Positions 47,617 through 57,010 of a stretch of 64,000 nucleotides of DNA are shown here, one piece after another; the first letter of the stretch is position 1; each line of letters starts with the position of its first letter. A program made the position numbers and the translations under genes. The notes under the pieces were generated by a model, which saw only the letters and a list, made by a program, of their open reading frames with translations, did not search any database and was not told the origin of the DNA. The stretch is from Chalciporus piperatus (lineage: Eukaryota > Basidiomycota > Agaricomycetes > Boletales > Boletaceae): positions 62,001 through 126,000 of the forward strand of contig JBBPTG010000061.1 in the NCBI GenBank assembly GCA_038093975.1, read 5' to 3'.

Positions 47617-48422
47617 TCAGGCTGACTTCTGATTCTTTAGGGCGGTTTTTCCATAGTAATACCTTGTTCGTCCAATACCAGCAAACCAGGCCAACCTGTA
47701 GGCTGGTCAGTATCTGGTTCAGTTCGTCAACGAAACCCTCACCTCATGCTGAAAAGGAAGATGACGAATGTGATGTTTCCATGAGTCATCGAGTTCCACG
47801 ACCCGAACGAATAGCGGAGGTCTTCCGGAAGACCAATCCATGATGCAATGATGCTGTATCCTGATCAAAATATGCCATGACCATGCACGATGTAATCAAC
47901 TTACTGTGTGACCTGCGAACATCCGAGTCAGACTGGAAAGAGGTATAGGGAAACGCGTGATATACTCACGTCTGCCAAGGCGAGCGCAGTCATACTCGCG
48001 CCCAAGATTCGCTCCTGAGCCTCCGGGTTGCTAGCAAGCGTGTCCCGGATCGCACGAAAGACAAGCGAGGATATGAGTCCTAGCAGCATGTAACCTGTAG
48101 ATGAGAACCGGAGGATGAGCACATGTCAGAGTCTCATTGACTGCGAATGTTGGATCGTCATACAGTTGCCCAGTTGCCATATCGCCATCGTGGTTCTCGC
48201 GTCGAGCGGTCCGGACATGGTATCCGCTGGGATGAGCTGGCTATGGAACCATTCTGGTCCAGGGAAAAACCAGGCCAGGAAGGCGGGGGAGATGGTAGAC
48301 ACTGTCGTGAGATGTCATTACTGTGGTCGCTAAAGAACGTTTGAACGAGGAAACTGACGAGGTTCGAAATAGAGGAACAGAGCTTGGTAGAGGCCTGGAA
48401 GTGCAGGAAAGTCGCGAGGCAT
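47617..48422 (-). CDS. DUF7704 membrane protein
   Basis: Small four-helix membrane protein of unknown function, widespread in filamentous fungi. Six exons: 48422-48359, 48301-48164, 48094-47970, 47912-47905 (8 bases), 47853-47743 and 47695-47617, giving 174 residues. The sequence opens MPRDFPALPGLYQALFLYFE, then PLSTISPAFLAWFFPGPEWF, LDARTTMAIWQLGNCYMLLG, LISSLVFRAIRD, ALALADVTHIIASWIGLPED, WNSMTHGNITFVIFLFSMRL and AWFAGIGRTRYYYGKTAL, closely following the family. The 8-base exon supplies VTH. Convergent with the Bud21-like gene, 129 bases apart. Confidence 0.85.
47905..47912 (-). other. 8-nt microexon of DUF7704 gene
   Basis: On the minus strand GTCACACA lies between TTCGCAG and GTAAGT. The flanking introns are 57 and 51 bases. 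It gives the conserved ALADVTHI and keeps the frame. Confidence 0.75.
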
Positions 48423-48537
48423 GGGGATCACAGCCGATTGCAAAACGCCTTAAGTGGTTTGAGGTCAGTGAAGAGAATGTGGAGACCAGTGGGTAACGTG
48501 GGGGTCTAAGCGGAAGCTAATGGTGAGCTCCATTATA

Positions 48538-48556
48538 CTTCAAGCTTCAAGTTGAC
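48538..48556. repeat. Dispersed 19-base repeat, copy A
   Basis: CTTCAAGCTTCAAGTTGAC, identical to the sequence at 52644-52662 and sharing its first 14 bases with 57223-57236. This copy lies 116 bases upstream of the DUF7704 start. Confidence 0.8.
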
Positions 48557-48653
48557 TTGAGTATTGCTTCAATGAGTACTTAAATAAAGTGTCTCACCGA
48601 CCTTGCTGTCAATGGTATGATACAAGCCAAGCTAGCTGGCCAACAAGAAAGAT

Positions 48654-50313
48654 CTACTCTAGCTCGGCAACAAAGAGCTCGAAGCTGCCTCTCCTATCCT
48701 CTTCTCCATCGTAATGCGGCATTCCCAAATAGCATATCCTCCCTCTGATACAATCAACCCAGTTGCTAGACCGAATCGTGCCAACATATGAATCAGCAGC
48801 TCCTGATGATTCACGGCTATAGGCAGCCACACATCTTTCTCCAGTAGCATCGATGGTACATTTATGAAGAACATGACACTCCTCAAAGGATTCATTTATT
48901 ACGCAATGCCATCGAACGATGCCTTCTTCTTCGGCCACACTGTGTAGGTAACCCTCCCACCCGCCTGTGGCCGTGAAGAGTTTGTGCGTTTCAAATGACA
49001 TTGGAAGGATGGTGTCGGGTCGAGATCGTGGCAAAGAGAACTCGGTGGAATGTAATTCAAGGTGCTGTAAAGTGAATTCGACATGCATGGTCCTGAAAGT
49101 CGTCGACCCATCGACACTATTCACAACGGAATTTCGGATGAGAGAGCAGGGTGGGTGGCCTTCGCCTGTCTCGTGAGAGAGACGGAGCTCACAGACCCCG
49201 GTGTTATCTGGGATGGGAGAGTCTGGAATGATGAATGCCTGCATGAGACAGGCTCCGTTATCAACCCGAGAGTAGTGGGACATGACAATGATGTGAGTGA
49301 TAGGAAGCAAAATCTCCACGGAGTGAGGAGACCATGACGCCAGGAATGGTTGCACTTCGTCCTGTGTCGCAATGAGGACACCTCGCGTCGAGCAATGTGC
49401 TCACGTACCAATTCAGATTTGAATTGAGGAAATTTGTAGAATATTTCACTTCGTGTGTCGAATACCAGGGCACGGTCAAACCTCCTGTGAGAGATGAAAT
49501 CGACATGTACAAACGGTGACCCTGGCGCGCTTGTACATTTGACATATGGCTGTCTTTCCAAGGGCATTGGAGGGACGTCGAAGGTAACGCCTGTCAAATG
49601 ACCGGAGTCGTCGTCCGCTCGAAACTCGAGCAACTTCCTGCAAGGGAGGACATGAGTTGCATGGTGGGATTGTGGAAATATGATACATGCAAGGCATCGT
49701 GTTGATTTCGGTCTCCTACGCGCAAGACCAGATAGATCATATGTCCTTTGGCAGACATGATCGAGCATGTATCCCAGGCGGATATGGGCGCGTTACTATC
49801 CCACAAGGTCTGTCGAGATTCACTGTCTATGTCATGCGACACGATCGACATCCCTCTGCGGATTAGAAGCCACCTCCGACTGACCCATCGGTGATCAGAG
49901 AACGCTAAATTACGACCGATCTGACGGTGAGACGATTCTTTGACTTTCGTGCGCTGAGAGGGCCACTTCCGCTCCAGTTGCGCAGAGCGAACGAGGGTGC
50001 GCTGGAGGAAGCGAGTTGACTGCCACGGAAATGGCCCAGGAGGGCGAGCACAACGAGCATTTCTGTAGATGGCCTGCCAAACCATAGGACTGTTTACGAG
50101 CGTATGAAACCGTTTCGAAATCTGGTCATGCGCAGTGCCTCAAGCATGAGAACAAACAGGAGGCTCTAGAAAGGAAATTCATACTGTTTGAAGACGCATG
50201 AGCTCGAGAGGGTCCAGGAAATGGATGATATGATAAATGATTTCATTGGGGAGGGTCACTGAGTTGTTGGGTAGCTGGAGTTTGGTGGCAGGGACGCCGT
50301 TTGCAAGTGCCAT
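48654..50313 (-). CDS. F-box protein
   Basis: Likely substrate receptor of an SCF ubiquitin ligase. It starts at ATG 50313 in a strong context (GCCACCATGG). The F-box is at residues 13-40: NNSVTLPNEIIYHIIHFLDP then LELMRLQTV, continuing after an intron KRFHTLVNSPMVWQAIYRNA. The remaining roughly 400 residues, in several exons, have beta-rich segments such as HRWVSRRWLLIRRGMSIVSH, FVHVDFISHRRFDRALVFDT and GRICYLGMPHYDGEEDRRGS, ending FELFVAELE at 48654. The C-terminal part probably forms a beta-propeller-like fold, as in many agaricomycete F-box proteins, but no WD or kelch repeats are clear. The target is unknown. Confidence 0.8.
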
Positions 50314-50470
50314 GGTGGCAGTGTTGGATCTACTGACACGTTGAGCACGACGTGTAGACCAGACCAAGTGCTAGTATGTAGGAGAGTCCAAGCTGCCAAC
50401 GCATTAGCTCCCATATATATATACCAGAGGAAGGGTAAGACTGTGCTAACGCCGAGACAAGAACCCTGTC
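50314..50470. promoter_or_regulatory. Short bidirectional promoter, F-box / YvcK-like
   Basis: Only 157 bases separate the two divergent start codons. An ATATATATATA run at 50413-50423 lies 47 bases before the YvcK-like ATG and 100 from the F-box ATG, and could serve as TATA in either direction. Confidence 0.6.
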
Positions 50471-52521
50471 ATGGATCACGCTCTACTCTACCCCGGAAGG
50501 CAAGGGAACCGCCTCGACGATAGCCCTGGCTCGTCTGTATTCGATCTTCCAGTGCAGCCCGTGAACTCTGGTCCGCAGCCATCCACAGCTCAACATCGTG
50601 ACAATGGCATCCGCTCGGGAACCCGCGACCAGCCCTCGGAGGAACCATCCCCACAGATCACCGTGATATCCGGCGGCTCTGGTGGAAATGCCATTTGCTC
50701 CGCCTTCGACAACGCTTGCTTTGTACTCCCCGTTTCGGACGACGGAGGCTCGTCCAGCGAGATCATTCGCGTTCTCGGGGGACCGTCTATAGGTACGCAC
50801 CTCCGTTCTTGAACCGATCCTCCTCTCAGCGACTGACACAGCGCATACAAGGTGACATTCGCTCCAGACTAGTTCGTCTGATCCCCCCGGCCCCTCCGAA
50901 TTCTCCCCTCGGTGCCGTGCGCACCCTTTTATCCTACAGCTTGCCTGCGACCGTCACTGAGCGTGAAGCTCGTGAAGAATGGAGAAACATTATCGAAGGG
51001 CACAGTCATTTGTGGTCCGGAATCCCCAACGACCGCAAAGAGACCATCCGAGGTCCGTCCCCGATCTCTAATGACGTATATAGACCAACGAACGGAACGC
51101 ACTCCGCACCGGAATTTTTAGGTTTCCTCGTCTACTTCGAAAATGAGGTTCTCAAACGTGCCCATAAGAACTTTTCCTTTTTGAACGGAAGGTAAAACAG
51201 ATCTGGTCCAAAGAGGTTTAGCTACCTGACTATCTCCTAGCATCGGAAACTATTTTATCTCTGGCGCTCAGATCTTCTTTCGCTCCCTGCCTTCAGCAGT
51301 ATTCTTGTTCGCATCCATTACCAATAGTCAGGTACGTATCAGCTTGGGAATCCGCCGCCACTGATTGACATGCTACGTGAAGGCGAATATACTACCGGTA
51401 ATGGTTACCAACCATACGGTGACTATAGCAGCAGAGCTCGTAAGTTTTGGCAATCTTGAATCGGACTAGTGTGTTAATGGGAGATATTCCAATAGGAAAA
51501 CGGTGCTAGGCTCGTTGGGCAGTGCGAGATATCCCATCCAATACACCCTTCGTCATCATCGTTTGCAGAAGACACGGAGGAGAGCTCCGAAACAGATGTC
51601 TTCTCCCCTGTCGATGGCATGGGTGAAACTATTCCCCATCGATCAAATGTGATGTACAGCCAAATTGAGAAAGACCGCGGGTATGAACCGTTGAAAGCGA
51701 AAATATGCAGTGGGTAGATCGTTTGACAGATCTTTTCCCGTGGCAGACCGCGGTTCATGTCGAGTTAGGGTTGTATTACATCAATGCGTACGGCCACGAA
51801 GTTCATCCCACGCCGAACCCTGAGTTCATCAAGACCCTTGCAAACTCGGATGCCTTGGTGTATTCCTGCGGCTCACTTTGGACAAGGTGCGTTCTTCGAT
51901 TAGTACATTTGAGCACATTTGATGGCCCCCGATGACATTCGGCCGTAATAGCATCATCCCTTGCCTGGCGCTTCGTGGGGTTGCATCTGCAATTGCGAGA
52001 TCTAGCCCCTTGCGGGCTAAAGTTTTTATCTGTGAGCAACCCTACGTCTAAACTGTCTGTTAATTTTTCTGAATTTCTTTAGTAAATGGAAACAATGACA
52101 GAGAAACGGACGGTTACACAGCCGTGGACTATGTTAGGTGGGTTCATTTACTTCCTGATTGGAACGCACGGCGGGTTACTCACACGACTCATGGCTGCCC
52201 AGAGCCATCGCGGGAGTGCTGAACTCGCAGTATCAAAAACCGTTGTATGGTCTTGGCAATGCAGCCACAGTTTATCCTACCTCCGCGTTCATTACCCATC
52301 TGGTTTGGCTCGAGGGAACACTGATTCAGGTTGATGTGGCAACATTGACGGTGAGCTAGGCCATGCATTGTGTGCCTAATCGCTTACATTTTTCCTTCTC
52401 ATAGGCGCTAGGTGTCAGGTGTATCAAGGTGAAAGGTGCTGCTGACGGCAATCCGGATCAAGGTCCGCGGTACAACGCTGAGACAGTTAAACACGCGCTT
52501 GCACAGATCCTTGGGCACTGA
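50471..52521 (+). CDS. YvcK/CofD-like (UPF0052) protein
   Basis: Fungal member of the YvcK/UPF0052 fold, related to bacterial gluconeogenesis factor YvcK (UDP-sugar binding) and to CofD transferases. After a 55-residue low-complexity start come the nucleotide-binding loop ITVISGGSGGNAICSAFDNA, VLPVSDDGGSSSEIIRVLGG and GDIRSRLVRL (as bacterial DDGGSSGRLR and GDIRN). Next come SIGNYFISGAQIFFRSL, ANILPVMVTNHTVTIAAEL, LYYINAYGHEVHPTPNPEF, DALVYSCGSLWTSIIPCL (as bacterial GPGSLYTSIIP), and NGNNDRETDGYTAVDYV (as bacterial GETDGYTASDHV). It ends AETVKHALAQILGH at 52521. About ten exons. The key loops are intact, so it should bind a nucleotide-like ligand; its role in fungi is not established. Confidence 0.87.
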
Positions 52522-53111
52522 TCCGGGCTTAGCTTTCTTTGACGTTTCACTTGAGATGTTCAGTACATCGTTTCAATAATTATACGGTGGAAATGTAAAT
52601 GCATGATCACGAGAAATGACCTGGCAGCGACCATGTCTGGGGTCTTCAAGCTTCAAGTTGACACAACGCATAATTGATAAATTGAGATGGATTCGCCGAT
52701 CCATGTCTTGGAATCTGGGACCTAAGTATGATTATGCATGATATGCTCTGACAGTGAGAATGAGAATGCCAGCGAAAATGTAGTCACGAGCCGCGTTTTA
52801 CGAAATTCAACTCGACAGTTGAAACTTGACCGCTACAAGCAAGCTACAAGTTACCTGAACCGAGATAAACGACGGTCTGACTCAGACTCACTCTAACTCC
52901 TTGCGTCTGGGACAGGTTTTAACCGCCAACCTGGCATGTTTCACCTTTCCCACTAGGTTTTGGCACAAACGTATAAACCATATTCACAGCCTAAATCTCA
53001 GCACAGGTGTGTTTCGTGGACTAGGACATATTCGGATGCTAATCGAGACTGCTGTCCCTTGGCGTAATTGGTTCTGAACGACAGAGGTTGACAGGTCATC
53101 GCGGAAGATTT
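52522..53111. other. Spacer with dispersed repeat
   Basis: 590 bases between two + strand genes. It contains copy B of the 19-base repeat and a looser GCTACAAGCAAGCTACAAGT stretch near 52831. No gene seen. Confidence 0.5.
52644..52662. repeat. Dispersed 19-base repeat, copy B
   Basis: CTTCAAGCTTCAAGTTGAC, identical to 48538-48556, about 450 bases upstream of the unknown membrane protein gene. Confidence 0.8.
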
Positions 53112-54135
53112 ATGAGCGAGTCCAAAGAGGAGGTGGTCTCGATTGAGAGCCGTCCCTCTCATGGTCCCCACGCGGACTACCCCCGTTTATTAGATCCCAA
53201 TGTTTCAGAAAGCGAGGGTGATGAGGAGACGGCGGATCTGGCGGTACGCTCCGTATCACCATTCGTCAATAGGAGTGCCCCAGATCTCCTTTCACACGTG
53301 AGTTCCGAGTCATCTGTAAACATAGACCTTCAAGTTGCTTAACAAAACCGCCTGCTACTTCTCCCATCGCTACGCATCGGCTACGACGGTCACTGGTCAA
53401 TACACTTTCTTTGGGTCCCTAATCTTGGCGTTCGCGCTCGTTTCAATGGCCAATCACCCCAAATTCCATTTCCAGGACGACTCAAATCTGCCTCACCTCG
53501 ATCGACCACGGGTACGTTTTCGGTCTCGGGTTCGTATATCGGCGGGTATAGGCCATCGTCGACAACGACTCTCTGAAGGACTCTCGTCGAACGCCTCCTC
53601 CATCTCTGGCTCGCCTTCTTCTTCGATCTCAGCGCCGTTACGGACGCATTACACGGGGAGTAACAACGGTTGGGGTCCGTTGGGAACCAGAGTGAGTTTG
53701 TTGGCGTCACAAGCTGCTGTCCCGATACCTCCTCGGCCTCGGCGGGATATACACAAGAGCATCAGGGAAGAGGATGGAGATGGGAATGCACAGAGAAGAA
53801 CCACGCGACGTTCGAATTCATGGATGTTCATCGAGGATGAACCTGACGAGCGGACACATCTCATGACCTCCGCGCAGAGACGTAGAGCGGCTGCGAATGG
53901 GCATGTGCATGATTGGTATTATGGTGATGGCGAGCGGGAACGAAAGTGGAGAGAGCAGTTGGTCGATGAGGCTTTTGGGAAATGGCCTCAGAGGGTGCTG
54001 AATCGAGATGTGAGTTGTGTGGCTCTCTAACCCCAGCAAGTCGCTCATCGTTTGATGCGCCAGTGGTGGTGGTGGCAGCTGGAGCCCCTCGTCTGCTGTT
54101 TTTGCATATGTGGTGATCTTGACGAGGCGGAGTGA
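53112..54135 (+). CDS. Unknown protein with one membrane segment
   Basis: Starts MSESKEEVVSIESRPSHG at 53112. An exon ending at 53297 can join 53335 by a 37-base GTGAGT...CAAG intron, giving SHLLNKTACYFSHRYAS. That intron is short for this window, so this junction is uncertain. A hydrophobic segment FFGSLILAFALVSMANH (about residues 82-98) is probably a transmembrane helix or signal anchor. A basic, Ser/Arg-rich stretch follows, then DEPDERTHLMTSAQRR and HDWYYGDGERERKWREQLVD. A final intron (54010-54063) leads to WWWWQLEPLVCCFCICGDLD and the stop at 54135. The WWWWQLEP/Cys-rich tail looks conserved; I do not recognise a domain. Confidence 0.65.
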
Positions 54136-54325
54136 CGTTCTTTATTTCTGGTTTTGTGGAACAAAGGAAGTTATACGTTTATACTATCTGTTGTATCTTA
54201 GGACTCTATGCGTCATTCTAGGGTGTATTGCGAATCACAGACCCGTACATGGAGGCTACACACATCTATACAACAGCTGGGTCTCTTGATGAAGATTCAA
54301 AATGAAGCACAGGGAATCAAATTTT

Positions 54326-55839
54326 TCAGTGCTTGGGGATCATCATAGTGGGAGGAAGAGATGTAATGGGGGGAAGCAAGCTTGCTGCAGTTTTGCGTGC
54401 GTTCTGGATGAGGAGCTGGTCCATGATAACGATCGCTGCCATGGCTTCGACGATAGGGACAGCACGAGGAACAACGCAAGGATCGTGACGGCCTCTTGCG
54501 GCCAAGGTTCCCGGAGTTCCATCGTACTGCGCGGTGTTTTGGGGCTGTGAAATAGTGGCCGGAGATTTGAACCCGATTCTGCAGTAAGGGATCCTCCTCA
54601 AGATACAGTCATCGCAGGACTTCGAACAATTACTTGCCTGAAGTAGATATCTTCGCCGTTGGTGATCCCCCCTTGGATTCCTCCGCTCCAGTTGGATGAG
54701 GTACCAAACTTGCCATCTTTGAGCACGAACGGGTCATTGTGCTTGCTTCCGGGGACCTCGGTACCTCTGAATCCAGATCCGATCTCAAATGCTTTGGTGG
54801 CAGGGATAGAGAGCATAGCCTGAGCCAATTTGGCTTCGAACTTATCGAAGACGGGCTCTCCCAAGCCTGAGGGGACGCTTCGGATTACGCAAGTCACCGT
54901 ACCGCCGATGGAATCTTGAGCCTCCTTGGCACGGATGATGCGCTAACCGGTCGAGGGGGTGGCAGTGAAACAAGATCAGGAAATGGGTAGGGAAATGGTG
55001 CAATCTTCATACTCACCTTGGTCATTCGTTCGGCCGTTTCGGGGTGAGGGCAACGTGTAGGGTGCTTGTCAACCTGTTCGCGGGTGATGGTTTCAAGAAG
55101 TTGTCGGAATTCTGGAGATAGTGCATCTGCGACGTCGTCGTCGTCCTCATCACCACCTGGAATCATAGATGGGGGTGCAACGTTGGAGGGCAGATGAATC
55201 TTGCCGACAGACGAGACGAATGCAACTATCTCGATGCCGTAAACCTGTTTCAGGTACTTTTCGGCTATTGCACCAGCCGCTACTCGCCCTAATCGAAACC
55301 AACTTGTGAGGAATGAAAAAGAGAAGGACGGAGGTTCGGATTTACCGATGGTCTCACGAGCGCTGCTACGGCCACCACCACTGCTCGCCTTGACACCATA
55401 CTTTTCCAGATAGGTGTAGTCGGCATGACTAGGGCGGGGGTAGAGGTCTGTTTCGGAGTAGTCTTTTGGGCGTTGATCCTCGTTCTTGACGAGGAGGCCG
55501 ATCGGTGTTCCAAGAGTGACACCATGCTCGATGCCGGACTGGACCTGGACCAAATCCTTTTCATCTCTCTGCGAATATCATATAAGATAATTGATGTCGA
55601 GAAATGACTCGAACACTCACGGGGGTAGTGAGGTTACTCTGGCCTGGTCGTCTTCGACTTAACTGTACTTGAATGTCCGCAGCAGATAATTCAAGACCCT
55701 GGGAGAGACTCATCATGTAAATGATCCGACGTTGTGGGGTTAGTCATACCGGAGGGCATCCATCAATGATGGCACCGACGGAAGCGCAATGGCTTTCACC
55801 ATAGGTGGTGACGCGGAAGAGAGAGCCAAAGGTGGACAT
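54326..55839 (-). CDS. ARO2: Chorismate synthase
   Basis: Last shared step of the shikimate pathway: FMN-dependent conversion of EPSP to chorismate, precursor of aromatic amino acids, in the cytosol. Start ATG 55839 ([20 protein letters not shown]). Signature blocks are [139 protein letters not shown] and [20 protein letters not shown]. The end is at 54326. Exons join in frame and the length suits the fungal enzyme, which is usually bifunctional with flavin reductase activity. No odd residues seen. Confidence 0.95.
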
Positions 55840-56286
55840 TGGGGAACTGTGATGGAAAGCGGTGGTGAGAGGCAGAAAGTGAGCGGGGAGTGAGCTGCGA
55901 TACGACGGACCTTTATATTGGTGGTATTCCTCGATCTTCGGTACCAGGGAGAGCGAGGCAGTCCTCGACCGAGCTAAAGGCGATCGCGAAATGGATCCTG
56001 TGCTGGATACGGTCAGCCTAACTACAATTACGATCCAGCAGCGCCTCTGGTATCGAGGTTGGTGTGGTCGATGTCAGAGCGTGGACGGGATGTAGACGAG
56101 GTGTAGATCAATCTTATGTTTCTGTCGTTCATCTCTTCATCACTCCGTGGGAATATGCCCGCTAGTCCTCGTGCAAGGCTAGTTAACATTTACCACAACC
56201 ACTGGCACGTCCAGTCCAACCGACACCCACCGACACCCTACACAGGACTTAGTCTGACTTGGTCTCATCGTTCATACCAATCAACC
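55840..56286. promoter_or_regulatory. Divergent promoter ARO2 / SAP30-like
   Basis: 447 bases between start codons pointing apart. An in-frame ATG at 56116 could lengthen the SAP30-like protein, but the extra sequence is not conserved-looking. No TATA box is clear. Confidence 0.45.
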
Positions 56287-57010
56287 ATGTCCGCGAATGG
56301 CTCTGTCTCCGGCGCTGTGGCTTCCGGCTCGAGGTCGCGCCCACAGGCAAGGAAGAAGCCAAACGACGATGCCGCATACTTCGGACCACCTTCAACCGCC
56401 TCTAAGAGACAGGCGGTCGACAGAGCAGAGGGTGAACCGAGGGTCAAGAGAAAGCGCGTAGAGCCAAGTTCATCACGAAGAGCGGAGAGGCCTGGCGCCA
56501 TCGCAGATGCAGAGGAGGAAAAATCAAGTGTACGTCCTCATTCTTGAACGATATGCTACAGTGATACCTCAGTGTCACGGGCGTGCGGTCTGAGTAGACC
56601 GAGGCTGACCCGGTTGTATCCAGATCGACTTCAAGTTGTTACCTATGACCGCTCTCCATCGATATATCGCCCACTTCAACCTCACGCCCTACATATACCC
56701 TTCTCCGTTCACACTCGCCGATCCACCTCCCCCCTCATTTCTCTTGGAACCCCTCCGCAGCAGCTCTCGGGCACTCAGTCCACTTGTACTCCCAACACCG
56801 GCGAATCGACCACGAAGAGATCCAAAAGAGCAGAATCGAAGGCGTAGTTCGCGCCTTTTGGAGGAGAATGAGACTCGCACACCGATAATGGCGGACATTG
56901 GGGACCTCCACACATTATTGGCCACCTTGGCTGAGAGGCATTTTCAGGATTACGCGGTCAACGAGATCGATACGCTGGCATCCTTCATGGTCAAAACAAA
57001 ATGCGAATGA
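56287..57010 (+). CDS. SAP30-like Sin3-binding protein
   Basis: Probable subunit of the Sin3-Rpd3 histone deacetylase complex. Two exons, 56287-56529 and 56624-57010, give 209 residues. The first exon is basic and low in complexity (PRVKRKRVEPSSSRRAERPG). The second holds the Sin3-binding helices: IDFKLLPMTALHRYIAHFNL, then a Pro-rich insert ending NRPRRDPKEQNRRRSSRLLE, then LHTLLATLAERHFQDYAVNE and IDTLASFMVKTK. The order resembles human SAP30 (LRRYKKHY, LAEAISRHFKSIPVNEKETL), with an insertion between helices usual for basidiomycetes. The call rests on this pattern. Confidence 0.72.
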
